A stretch of DNA of 64,000 nt, from assembly GCA_009859145.1 (NCBI GenBank), contig VRVR01000035.1, forward strand, positions 161,978-225,977. Reading direction: 5' to 3'. Each line of letters begins with the position of its first letter. Within the stretch, counting starts at the first letter, position 1. The notes beneath the pieces are model-generated. The model worked only from the letters and a program-made list of their open reading frames with translations, was not told the origin of the DNA and did not search any database. The translations under genes were made by a program, and so were the position numbers. Of this stretch, positions 50,619 through 59,376 are shown piece after piece. This stretch comes from Andalucia godoyi. Its lineage: Eukaryota; Discoba; Jakobea; Jakobida; Andaluciidae.

Positions 50619-51464
50619 TTACAACTCTCGTTTGCCCATGAATGGCACTTCATGAGTGCTCACCATAGCGTACATGACGGCAACGGCAGCAGCAAATACG
50701 ACAAGAGAGACAAGGTACACTCCCGTCCAGATAGAATCTCTCTTTCTCGCAGCGTCTGACTCGGCGAAGCAGTACATGGAAATCAAACACTCTTCCTCAT
50801 CCTCCAGTTCAGAAACACGAGCAGCTGCAATATCCAAGTTCTTCCCGCGGTACCGAAACACCAAATCTTCCATTTTGCACTTTGGAAGCTGGATGCTGCG
50901 GTCCAGCAGCGCCGCCAGAACCAGATCCTTGACGAATGTGGACTGGACAACCGCTGCAAAGTCTCTTATATGATTCTTATCGAGATACAACCGGACATTC
51001 CGCTGTGCACTGTCGTCCTTTTTCATCCGCACAATGAGCACATCTCCTGACTGTACAATTGTCTTCAGTCTCTGTGACTCTCCAATCACGGTGTTGGATG
51101 GCTTGTGTACGACTTCGACCTTGCTCGGGTCGTCGAGCGACAAGCCACCCGCCACCATCCCAGCCGACGGCGATGACGATGAAGAGGGAGAAAGAGTAGG
51201 AACAGCCTTGGTGACTTTCAGAAGCGAGATCAAGTCCGGAGGCGTCAGTTCCGGGAGCAGATTCTTGATTGGAACCGAAGTCTTGTACGGGGGAAACACT
51301 ATCTCAATGTCTAATCCCCCCGACCGCTTAATCGGACATGACCCCATCGAGAACTCGCTGTTCTCCGCTGTTGTGGCCGTTGTGGCTGTTGACGACGATG
51401 CCGATCCAGCTTTTAAATGCGGATTGGAACCATCTGCAGACTTGTAACCGAACGGACACGACAT
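50619..51464 (-). CDS. Tail-anchored protein with two Cys-Pro motifs
   Basis: The product is 281 residues. The N-terminus MSCPFGYKS and a second motif GSCPIK near residue 42 both carry Cys-Pro. Two small alpha/beta regions follow (about 50-85 and 120-235). The latter has QRNVRLYLDKNHI, DLVLAALLDRSIQLP and DLVFRYRGKNLD, which resemble ubiquitin-like folds. A single membrane helix lies at about 248-268 with 13 residues after it, so the protein is probably tail-anchored with its bulk in the cytosol. Family not recognised. Convergent with the hydrolase gene. Confidence 0.65.
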   Translation of the reverse strand: MSCPFGYKSADGSNPHLKAGSASSSTATTATTAENSEFSMGSCPIKRSGGLDIEIVFPPYKTSVPIKNLLPELTPPDLISLLKVTKAVPTLSPSSSSSPSAGMVAGGLSLDDPSKVEVVHKPSNTVIGESQRLKTIVQSGDVLIVRMKKDDSAQRNVRLYLDKNHIRDFAAVVQSTFVKDLVLAALLDRSIQLPKCKMEDLVFRYRGKNLDIAAARVSELEDEEECLISMYCFAESDAARKRDSIWTGVYLVSLVVFAAAVAVMYAMVSTHEVPFMGKREL

Positions 51465-51824
51465 TCGTTCTTCTTCGGCAATACCCTTTTAATAAAATAT
51501 TTAAAACAAAAAATATAATAAAAAAGATTTCTCAAAAACAGTAAATCTTACAAGAAGAGAAAAATAAAATGCAATGCAATCAAACAGTCTTATTATGTAC
51601 ACCACCAGCCTGTCGAATGCGCAAGCCTGCGGCAATACGTGCGTTGCGGGCCGATTTTATTTTTAGGCAAAGCATGATTGATGTCGTCTTACATCAACCT
51701 CTCCCATAAACGTTGATGCAAAAGCGTTTTATTATATAAGAAAACACAGTATCACCGCAGATGACAGCTGCTGCGAGTTCCGGACTTCCGAGTGCTTGTG
51801 CAAGCTGCGTTTTTGCCGCTCGTG
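51465..51824. promoter_or_regulatory. Divergent region
   Basis: A/T-rich near 51490-51580. An ATG at 51761 opens a short different frame that stops at about 51925; it might be an upstream ORF of the next gene. Confidence 0.35.
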
Positions 51825-53513
51825 ATGCATTGGAATGGATCTGCGATCGAGGAAAAGAAGAAGAAGAAGAAGGTGGAGATGATGAGGATGCACAGGTACG
51901 GCCAGTCTGTAGTGGTGCAGAGAAATGAGACGGCGATTGCGGTTCCAAACGAGTTTGTGATTCAAACTGCGGACGTTGCGATTTCTCATAGCAATGCATC
52001 TTCTTCGTATCTTGTCCTCTGTCTTGCGAATGGCCAAGTGTTTCGATTGCTGATTCCGCTCACACTCGATCCCTCCGATAATATGCATCCCTGCCGTTGT
52101 TGTCCGTGTCTTGAGAAAGTCTCGTTCCAAAACGAGTTTTTCGCGTCACAGTCGTCCGTTTTGCACTCGTTTCGACTTGTGAATCCTCCGTTTTTCCAGC
52201 TTTCGTCCGATTACGGATTCATTGTTACCTCGGAATTTCTGGACTCGAAAACAATGGTTGTGTACAGCTCCAGAAATTCAATCGGCGTTGTGGATCTAGA
52301 ACCAGGCAATCCTCTTCCTGTTTCTTGGATATCCGCAGAAGAATCGAAAAAGATTGCGTTTCCCATCGTCTCATTTTCCGTCGTGTCGAGACAAAGTCTG
52401 TCGTCAATGTGGCTGCGGCTCTTTGCAAATCTTACCGTCCCCAATCCCGTCCGCACTTCCACTTCTTCGGACGCGATTGTGATGATGTTGGATGCAATGG
52501 GTCAACTGTACATGATGCATATGAATTCAAGGCGCATCGTCCGTTTAGAAACTGCGGATTCTGGCAGAGCGTCGACGCCCGTTGCGCTGGTTCCATTGTC
52601 GTTTGTGCCAGAATTTCTGATCGAGAAGCACATGCTCCCGCAAGACCAGATTCATGTGAACATCATCTCCACAACGGATGCTTCCGTGGTTCGGTCCTTT
52701 ATTGGCGTATTTGAAAACGGCAGAATGCTGGTTTTTGTGCCATCGTCCGCCAACATCGTCCATGTCTGTAGCATGCATGCAGACCACTGTCTCCTTCAGG
52801 CAGGCGTGATTGGTTCGCTGCTAGTTTTTCGAACAGCAGATCGTTTGCTGAAGATGCTAGACACAAGCAGCACAGATGGCGTAAGTGGTTCGGATACGCT
52901 CGACGTTTCATTAACGACGTTTCCGCTGAATGAGGACGTGGTGTCCTTTCTCGTGAGGACAGATTCATCACTGCGGGTACTCACAGCGTCTGGGAGAGTC
53001 ATTGCAGTGTCCCAGCTGGAAATGCAAAGTCGGATGAACTCGTCTTCGATTCCGTCATTTCGCATTGCACAGATTTTGAACGACATTGAGCAAAGCGAGT
53101 CACGCAGAACTTCTCTTGGAGATGAAACAGCGTCGTGGATCCCTCCTGCGCGTCAGTCGGTGCCTACCAATGTGACAGGAAATGCCTACTTGATGGCAAT
53201 CCGCGGAGGCACCGAGGTGCAGAAGCTCGTTTCGTTCTCGGCGACCCACTTGGATTCAAAGCACCAGCAATCACTGCGATTCACACAACGAGTCGACACA
53301 TCTCGGGCATCCTTCATCTCGTCAGAACAGATTGCCGTACATGGCACAGACGCGGTGCACGGATTCATTTCTCCGCTCTTGCACCACTCGGAATATCTTC
53401 CTGTCCCCTCCGTCCAAGTCTCGGTCTCCACAGTGTCGAGGATCCACGCTGGGCCGCTTGGCGACATCCCAGTCGTGACTGAAGTCCATTCATCCTCTAT
53501 TCCTACTCTTTGA
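51825..53513 (+). CDS. Hypothetical protein, possibly beta-propeller
   Basis: The product is 562 residues. The ATG at 51825 is the first in frame; Met codons a few dozen residues later (after the Glu/Lys run) are alternatives. The sequence is dominated by short strands, for example SSYLVLCLANGQVFRLLIP, TMVVYSSRNSIGVVDLE, SFIGVFENGRMLVFVP, SLLVFRTADRLLKMLD and SLRVLTASGRVIAVSQ. This repeated strand-turn pattern suggests a propeller like those in APC, BBS or nucleoporin proteins. I cannot name the family. Intron-free. Confidence 0.6.
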   Translation: MHWNGSAIEEKKKKKKVEMMRMHRYGQSVVVQRNETAIAVPNEFVIQTADVAISHSNASSSYLVLCLANGQVFRLLIPLTLDPSDNMHPCRCCPCLEKVSFQNEFFASQSSVLHSFRLVNPPFFQLSSDYGFIVTSEFLDSKTMVVYSSRNSIGVVDLEPGNPLPVSWISAEESKKIAFPIVSFSVVSRQSLSSMWLRLFANLTVPNPVRTSTSSDAIVMMLDAMGQLYMMHMNSRRIVRLETADSGRASTPVALVPLSFVPEFLIEKHMLPQDQIHVNIISTTDASVVRSFIGVFENGRMLVFVPSSANIVHVCSMHADHCLLQAGVIGSLLVFRTADRLLKMLDTSSTDGVSGSDTLDVSLTTFPLNEDVVSFLVRTDSSLRVLTASGRVIAVSQLEMQSRMNSSSIPSFRIAQILNDIEQSESRRTSLGDETASWIPPARQSVPTNVTGNAYLMAIRGGTEVQKLVSFSATHLDSKHQQSLRFTQRVDTSRASFISSEQIAVHGTDAVHGFISPLLHHSEYLPVPSVQVSVSTVSRIHAGPLGDIPVVTEVHSSSIPTL

Positions 53514-53703
53514 ACAGTCATCCGTGCATAAAAAGTAAAATAGTAATCAAAAAATCAAGTACCACCTCCTCCAAAAACGACCCGTTTTCCATTTCTGCAT
53601 GTTCCTCCTCTTTCCTTTTGTGGGTCATCTATGTATATTGATGATGCTCCCTTGCTATACAACCGTGTATTTCCTTCTACTTCTGGATTCCTTAGTCAGC
53701 TTC

Positions 53704-54414
53704 TCAACGGTGAACAACTTCATACACCAGCGGATCGGTGCACTTCACCACGACGCGCGGATTCGCCAACATTTCACGAAATCGCTCGTGCTGGGGCTGC
53801 TCGTAAAAGAATCCCACAACCCTTCGTACATCCTCGACACAGACGCTCTGATCAAACAAAATGCGGTCGACCGGGAACCGTCGCGCAGAAGGTGCACTGT
53901 CTTTCCCGCCGTCGCTCAACTCGTGCATCATCTCAAAATCTCGCAGCTTGGAAGCCCATTTTCCAGTCGGCCGGCTCCAGTCTTTTAGTTGTGCCTTGGT
54001 CTTGAGCTGGCTATGCACTGGATTCGAAGACCCAGCAGCCGATTTCCATTCGTCCAGAAGCCTCTGCGCCTCGGGATCGTTTGCCAATGTCGCGCGAAAC
54101 ACCTGGTCAAAAAACCGAGGCAGGTTTCGTGAGTCGTACGTGACACTCACAAGACGAACATCATGGCGACTGTCTGCGTCTTCTGGGAGATAAAACGCGA
54201 CCTTTTCAGTGTTCTTGGCCTGTTCAGCAACGCAAACATACGTCGACGGATTGTCGAGCTGTGACTTTAGAGAGTTGATCAGGGCAAGGATACGCTGATT
54301 GGATGTCTGTGGATTTGGCTGAAGAGAAGAGGACCCGCAAGAAATGTGGTGAAACCGATCTGGATGGATCCGAGCAATTGTTCGACGAATTAGCGTTTGA
54401 AGCGCACTTGACAT
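53704..54414 (-). CDS. J-domain-like protein, TCAIM/DUF4460 type
   Basis: The product is 236 residues from ATG 54414. The N-terminus contains RTIARIHPDRFHH with an HPD motif at 17-19, followed by a helix INSLKSQLDN. This layout resembles the N-terminal DUF4460 region of TCAIM (T-cell activation inhibitor, mitochondrial), in which a J-like helix pair precedes a beta-rich part (KVAFYLPED, VRLVSVTYD). The C-terminal half is charged and helical. A mitochondrial location is plausible because the N-terminus is basic. The much longer C-terminal domain of animal TCAIM is not present. Assignment is tentative. Confidence 0.5.
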   Translation of the reverse strand: MSSALQTLIRRTIARIHPDRFHHISCGSSSLQPNPQTSNQRILALINSLKSQLDNPSTYVCVAEQAKNTEKVAFYLPEDADSRHDVRLVSVTYDSRNLPRFFDQVFRATLANDPEAQRLLDEWKSAAGSSNPVHSQLKTKAQLKDWSRPTGKWASKLRDFEMMHELSDGGKDSAPSARRFPVDRILFDQSVCVEDVRRVVGFFYEQPQHERFREMLANPRVVVKCTDPLVYEVVHR

Positions 54415-54791
54415 TACAAAGAATTTAAAAAACAAAACAAAAAACAACAACAACAACAACCAAAAGAAACAGGGAAAAACACAGAAAGCAAGCGTAATAA
54501 AGGCACAAAGAAGACAGAGAGACTTGGAGCGTGGGACGACGATGTGGCGCGAAAAGCTGTGTTGGAGTGTACGGACTGTAAAAAAAGAACCAAACAAAAA
54601 CGAGCCTATTTTTGGAAACTAACGTCTGTAGATTCTATTTTAAACATCAGTCAAACAACCGGGCAAATGCCACACTCCAAAAAGCCTCTCTCTCTCAAGG
54701 GAAAAGACACCCCCCAAACAAGTGTGATCCAAATGAAGAAAACAAAAAGGACGATGAGGCAAAGCATCCCAGCTTTTTTTCTATTCTATCC

Positions 54792-54793
<2 letters not shown>

Positions 54794-54853
<60 letters not shown>
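54794..54853. repeat. (CT)n microsatellite
   Basis: About 30 CT units, 370 bases upstream of the phosphatase ATG. Confidence 0.95.
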
Positions 54854-54858
<5 letters not shown>

Positions 54859-55053
54859 TCTGTTTCTCTCTCTTCCTCTTTCTGTTTCTCCCTCTTCCTC
54901 TACCAGCTCCTTCCTGTCCCTCTCTCAAAACAAAAAAAGAAAAAGAAAGAATCAGGTTCTCCCGTCGCTGTTTCCATCTCCATCGCCTACTCTGCTCTTT
55001 TGGATTATCGCTGAATGATTTTACCCTACTGCTGTTAGCGGCCGATTGCAATC

Positions 55054-55056
<3 letters not shown>

Positions 55057-55088
<32 letters not shown>
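55057..55088. repeat. (CA)n microsatellite
   Basis: About 16 CA units in the likely 5' region of the phosphatase gene. Confidence 0.95.
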
Positions 55089-55091
<3 letters not shown>

Positions 55092-55222
55092 CTCTCTGTG
55101 TCCGTCTCTCTGTCATTGTTCGTCGTCGAAGTCGTCGTTGTTGTTCGTTGTGATTTCCGCTTGCGATTCTCTCACTTACACAGTCACTCTCACTCAGTTT
55201 GTCTCTGTCATTGGATTAGGCA

Positions 55223-56254
55223 ATGCTGAGCTTGTCGATTGATTTGCCCTCGAGAGACAGACCAAGGCCGCGACTTGCACCGTTGCTTCTGAATAGTGGT
55301 TCTACTGCTACAGCCCTGCCGGTCATCCCTGTGAATCCAAGTAGTACCCATGATGCGTCTATTCCTTTTGCATCCGGCGCAACTTCGCTGAGCATATCAA
55401 ATGATAATTGCCTGATAGGCAGCAGTGTGAATAATAATAACAACAACAGCAGCAGCAGTCATACTAGTGGGTTGAGTAGCAGTAGCAGTTTTTACAGCCA
55501 AAGCCAAAGCCAAAGCCAAAGCCAAAGTCATAGCCATAGTCATAGCCATAGTCATAGCCATAGCCATAGCCATAGTCATAGTTGTAGCGGCACAAATGTA
55601 GTTCCGGTTGCTGGTCCGCGTGTCATCCCATTCGCTTTGAACAATACTCCGACGGTGGGGTCGTCGAACCGTGTGATTACGCCTTCCAGGAGCCCGGATT
55701 CGATGTATCCCAAGTTTTCGCCGAAACTCATCTCGCCAAATAGGCAAGTCTCGACAATGTTAATGTATGCAGATGCGAAGGACCACTCTTGTTCTAGACC
55801 ATACTGGGTTCTAGACGGAATTCTCGCTGGGATGCCGATCCCGTGCTGCACAGACGTGCTTGTTGGTCTTAGAAAAGCGGGTGTCCAACTTGTGGTTTCG
55901 CTTATTGAACCCAAGGAGGGAGTCTTCCCGGATGAATGGGTGACTGCAGCTGGCATCTCACAGCTGAAACTGCCGGTCCGTGACTTCACAGTGCCTTCTA
56001 TGGACCAAGTACGCGTGTTTCTGGAAGCTTCCAAAAAGGTGGTTGCGCAAGGTTCGGCGGTGTTGGTGCATTGTTTCAGAGGCCTGGGAAGAACAGCCGT
56101 GTTCTTGGCTTGTTTCCTTGTTGTCGAGAGAAAGTACCACCCGGAGCGTGCAATCGAAAAAATCAAAACCGTGCAGCCAGATGCGTTTGCGACTTTGCAA
56201 CAAGAGCTTTTCGTATGGGATGTTTGGAAGGAGTTTGTACCCGAAGATGAATAG
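55223..56254 (+). CDS. Dual-specificity phosphatase, DUSP23-like
   Basis: The product is 343 residues. The C-terminal 155 residues form a compact PTP domain: WVLDGILAGMPIP, the general-acid loop VRDFTVPS (Asp254) and the signature HCFRGLGRTA with Cys284 and Arg290. The compact size and the RDFTVPSMDQV loop match the DUSP23/VHZ group, which dephosphorylates Tyr and Ser/Thr residues. The N-terminal 180 residues are low-complexity: poly-Asn, Ser-rich, then alternating Ser-Gln and Ser-His pairs from AGCCAA/AGCCAT hexamers (55495-55583). That part is not conserved in the family. Intron-free. Confidence 0.9.
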   Translation: MLSLSIDLPSRDRPRPRLAPLLLNSGSTATALPVIPVNPSSTHDASIPFASGATSLSISNDNCLIGSSVNNNNNNSSSSHTSGLSSSSSFYSQSQSQSQSQSHSHSHSHSHSHSHSHSHSCSGTNVVPVAGPRVIPFALNNTPTVGSSNRVITPSRSPDSMYPKFSPKLISPNRQVSTMLMYADAKDHSCSRPYWVLDGILAGMPIPCCTDVLVGLRKAGVQLVVSLIEPKEGVFPDEWVTAAGISQLKLPVRDFTVPSMDQVRVFLEASKKVVAQGSAVLVHCFRGLGRTAVFLACFLVVERKYHPERAIEKIKTVQPDAFATLQQELFVWDVWKEFVPEDE

Positions 56255-56824
56255 ATGTTTTCTTCGTCGGATGGTTATTCTCGCTATTTTCTCCTTCCTA
56301 TTTTGGTGGATATCGCGTTTCGCAATGAACTGCGCTTCCGTGCTCTTCTCGGAACATCCCGCTGATGTCCTCTCCGTTCCCGTCCCCGTTCCCGTCCCCA
56401 TGTCTATATCTGCGGGGTTCTTTTTCCTCCAAATTTTCGAGTGGTCTCGTTGCGTTGAATCCACATCGTGCAGTTTGCCCTCGTAGTCTCTGCTTCTCCC
56501 GGTCGGAGCTGCACACGCTTGCCATTTTCCTTCAAGCGGCTCACGATCGACTTGGTTGTGTTGACAATGGCTTTCAGTAGAGTGTTTCGTTGCCAAGTAT
56601 TCTATAGGACGAGCACTTCTTTCAGTCTTCCTGTTCTTCCTCTTTTCCTTTTAGGTGATTGCAAATCACTTCAATTCTAACCTGATCGTGTTGTTCTTGA
56701 TTATGGCTTGTCAATCGCGAGAACAATAAACATCTCTTCATACATCGTTTTTTAGTTTTAAAATCAAAAATACTGTGTGTCCGGTTGGTGCCAAGAGCCA
56801 AGCGCATGAATTTGTCTAGTGGCA
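56255..56824. other. Convergent intergenic region
   Basis: 570 bases. It contains short GTCCCC/GTTCCC repeats near 56376-56402. A 65-codon reverse frame at about 56410-56605, preceded by CCTATAG, looks mildly coding but has no convincing first exon, so no gene is called. Confidence 0.4.
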
Positions 56825-58798
56825 TCAAACTTCAGAATACATTTGTCCGATCTGGACGGCGTAGTGCTTTCGCAACTTCGGCCGCACCAACTTGAGAGTG
56901 GGAGTAATGAGGCCTTCGTCCACAGACCATGCTCGCGGTTCAAGATACATCTTCTTTGGGATCTCAAAGCCCAGCAGCTTTGCCCCCTTCGCAGCAGCCA
57001 TAAGATCATCGAAAACCGCACTCTGAACAGACGGATCGCGGCAAGCAGCGTCCACATCCATTCCAGGAAACTTGTCCTTGAACGTTTCCGGATTCGCCAC
57101 AACGATGCAAACAATGAACGCTTGCTCGGCTTCCGCATACACCCAAACGGACTGAACAAGACGAGATGTTGCGAGAGCGGCCTCCACTTTTTCAAGTGCA
57201 ATGTATTCCCCGAGCGCATTCTTCACAATATTTTTCTTGCGATCAATGATTGCAAACGTGCCCGAGTCCGGATAGTAACGACCGACGTCACCGGTATGGA
57301 ACCATCCTTCGTTGTCCCAAGCCTCTGCAGTCAACTGAGGAGCCTTGTAGTACCCTTTGGTGACAGTCGGTCCGCGGATGCAAACTTCTCCAGAGGGCTC
57401 TGCATCCGTTGTCAAATACCCCATCTCAGGGATGTCAAGCAATTTGATTTCTGCAGATCGAATGGGCGGCCCAATGCGTCCAACGTGCAAATCCGTTGGA
57501 TATGAGATGGTGCCTCCGGCGGATGTTTCGGTCAGTCCATATCCGATCGACACCGGTGCAATAGCCACACTGATGAATTCCTGGACCTTGGCCCGCAGAG
57601 GAGCGCCGCCTGACAAGAACTGACGGATCCGGCCTCCGAACTTGGCTTTAATCTTGTTGAACAGCAGAGCATCGTACGGGGCGGTTGAGAAGCCTCGATG
57701 CATGGCATTCTTCTTTGCACCATACAGCAAGTCAAAAACAGTCTTCTTCAAAGGGGACTTGTGCACCTCCTCGTTGATCTTGTCATAAATTCGGTCCAAA
57801 ATTCGTGGGACTGCGGCGAACAATGTCGGGCGCAGCGCAGAGACGTCGTGCAAAACCAGCTTCGCATCTCCAGACCAAAATCCAATCGACGCGCCAAGCC
57901 CAAACAGTGCCATCTCTACGGCACGCTCCAGAATATGTGCAAGGGGCAAGTATGACAGATACACATCGTGCTCTCCCAGCGGAAACACGTGTCGAATCGC
58001 GCCGCCAATGATGGCCATGAAGTTTCTGGACGTGAACTGGCAGCCTTTCGGCTCCGATCCCGTGGTTCCCGAGGTGTACATCAGCACAACAAGGTCGTCT
58101 TCCGAAGGCACTGGATGCGGTGCAACAGGCTGTAAGGCACCCTGCGATTCGATTTCTGAGAGTGAGAACAAGCGGCAGTGCGACGGCACGTATCCATACT
58201 GTTCGGGATCGATCGGTTCATACTGGATCATCACTTTCAACACCGACGAGTGCTTTGCGACATTCACGACCTTTTGGAACATGTCCTTTGAAAAGCACAG
58301 TGCAGAAAGCTCCGCATGCTTGGCAATATAGACCGATGATTCTGGTCCCAGAGTATCGTACAGCGCACAAACAACCATTCCTTGCTGGTTTGCAGCTTCG
58401 GCAAACAGAAGCCATTCCAGTCTGTTCTTCGAATAGATGCCAATGTGCGATCTCGGAGAAATCTGCGCATGGATCATTCCCGAGGCCACGTTCTTCACGC
58501 GAGCATAAAACTGCTTGTACGAAATCCATTGGTACTCCTCTCCAACTCGAGTTCCGTAAAGCGGCTTGTCGCCATACTTGGCGCACGCATACTCGAAAAG
58601 ATCGTACACAGTCTTCACACCGGGAACGAACTCTTCCACCAGTCCATGCTCGGAAAGCGCATTCCGAAACACATTCCCCGGCATCCGAACAGCCTGCTTT
58701 GCCAGATTCACTCCTTCCATCGACGGCTTTGCGGCTGCAAACGGCGCCAAAGGAAGTGTCGCAACTCCCAGCACCGTCGAGAGAATCGTCGATGCCAT
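56825..58798 (-). CDS. ACSL: Long-chain acyl-CoA synthetase
   Basis: The product is 657 residues, normal for the family. The enzyme activates long fatty acids with ATP and CoA. The AMP-binding P-loop is YTSGTTGSEPKG, followed by YLPLAHILER, the YGLTETSAGG adenylate motif, GWFHTGDVG, and the FACS-type signature DRKKNIVKNALGEYIALEKVE in its expected place. The N-terminus (residues 1-25) is hydrophobic and could anchor the enzyme to ER, mitochondrial or peroxisomal membranes. No C-terminal peroxisome signal of SKL type. No introns. ATG at 58798. Confidence 0.96.
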   Translation of the reverse strand: MASTILSTVLGVATLPLAPFAAAKPSMEGVNLAKQAVRMPGNVFRNALSEHGLVEEFVPGVKTVYDLFEYACAKYGDKPLYGTRVGEEYQWISYKQFYARVKNVASGMIHAQISPRSHIGIYSKNRLEWLLFAEAANQQGMVVCALYDTLGPESSVYIAKHAELSALCFSKDMFQKVVNVAKHSSVLKVMIQYEPIDPEQYGYVPSHCRLFSLSEIESQGALQPVAPHPVPSEDDLVVLMYTSGTTGSEPKGCQFTSRNFMAIIGGAIRHVFPLGEHDVYLSYLPLAHILERAVEMALFGLGASIGFWSGDAKLVLHDVSALRPTLFAAVPRILDRIYDKINEEVHKSPLKKTVFDLLYGAKKNAMHRGFSTAPYDALLFNKIKAKFGGRIRQFLSGGAPLRAKVQEFISVAIAPVSIGYGLTETSAGGTISYPTDLHVGRIGPPIRSAEIKLLDIPEMGYLTTDAEPSGEVCIRGPTVTKGYYKAPQLTAEAWDNEGWFHTGDVGRYYPDSGTFAIIDRKKNIVKNALGEYIALEKVEAALATSRLVQSVWVYAEAEQAFIVCIVVANPETFKDKFPGMDVDAACRDPSVQSAVFDDLMAAAKGAKLLGFEIPKKMYLEPRAWSVDEGLITPTLKLVRPKLRKHYAVQIGQMYSEV

Positions 58799-59376
58799 TT
58801 CAAAAAATCAAAACACACACACACACACACACACAAAAAGGAAAGAAAAAAACAACAACAACTGACAATACCAAAGAATATCACAAAACGTCAGAATCGA
58901 TAGTGTAAACAAGAAAACAAATACAAAACACAAAATATAAAATACAACACAATTAAAACAATGATAATATAAAAAACTTTAAATAAACTTCAAATACTAC
59001 CTTCAAACGCATACCTCTTCAAACACTTGGGCTCGCATGCTTCGACTCGGACCAATTTTTTGAATGCCTTTGAGTAGGACATCTGTGGGGGGTGTCTTAG
59101 CATCAATACAGAAACCTTTGAGAGAAGGCTTTTCCAGCTGCTGCTAGCCTGCGAGAAAATACCCTATCGTACCCAAATTCCTGTAGACGTTGCAAACCCT
59201 GTCCGTTTTGGACCATTCGTCCCACCTATGTCCCGAGTCCGCCTCTTTCTTCGAGGCTGTTTTCGGTGTTCACGTCCCTTTTCAAATTGTAAATCGCAAA
59301 CTATTAAGAAAGAGAACTGCAGAAGGAGGGGGAAAACAGCCCAGAAATAGTCTCGCACAACAAAGCAAAAAGAGAA
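58799..59376. promoter_or_regulatory. Divergent region, ACSL / giant helical protein
   Basis: A/T-rich next to the ACSL start, with an (AC)n run at 58812-58834. No gene is seen. Confidence 0.4.

Larger units (their letters stand above)
54415..55222. promoter_or_regulatory. Divergent region with (CT)n and (CA)n
   Basis: It contains (CT)n at 54794-54853, further CT-rich sequence to about 54920, and (CA)n at 55057-55088, both upstream of the phosphatase gene. No gene is seen. Confidence 0.45.

Noticed and set aside
51761-51925. Alternative first exon MTAAASSGLPSAC for the 51825 gene
   Set aside because: The only nearby donor (CAG/GTACGG at 51896) would need an intron of about 26 bases.
56410-56605. 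Possible terminal exon on the reverse strand (KSIVSRLKENGKRVQL)
   Set aside because: An acceptor-like CCTATAG precedes it, but no first exon with ATG and donor could be joined between it and the ACSL stop.
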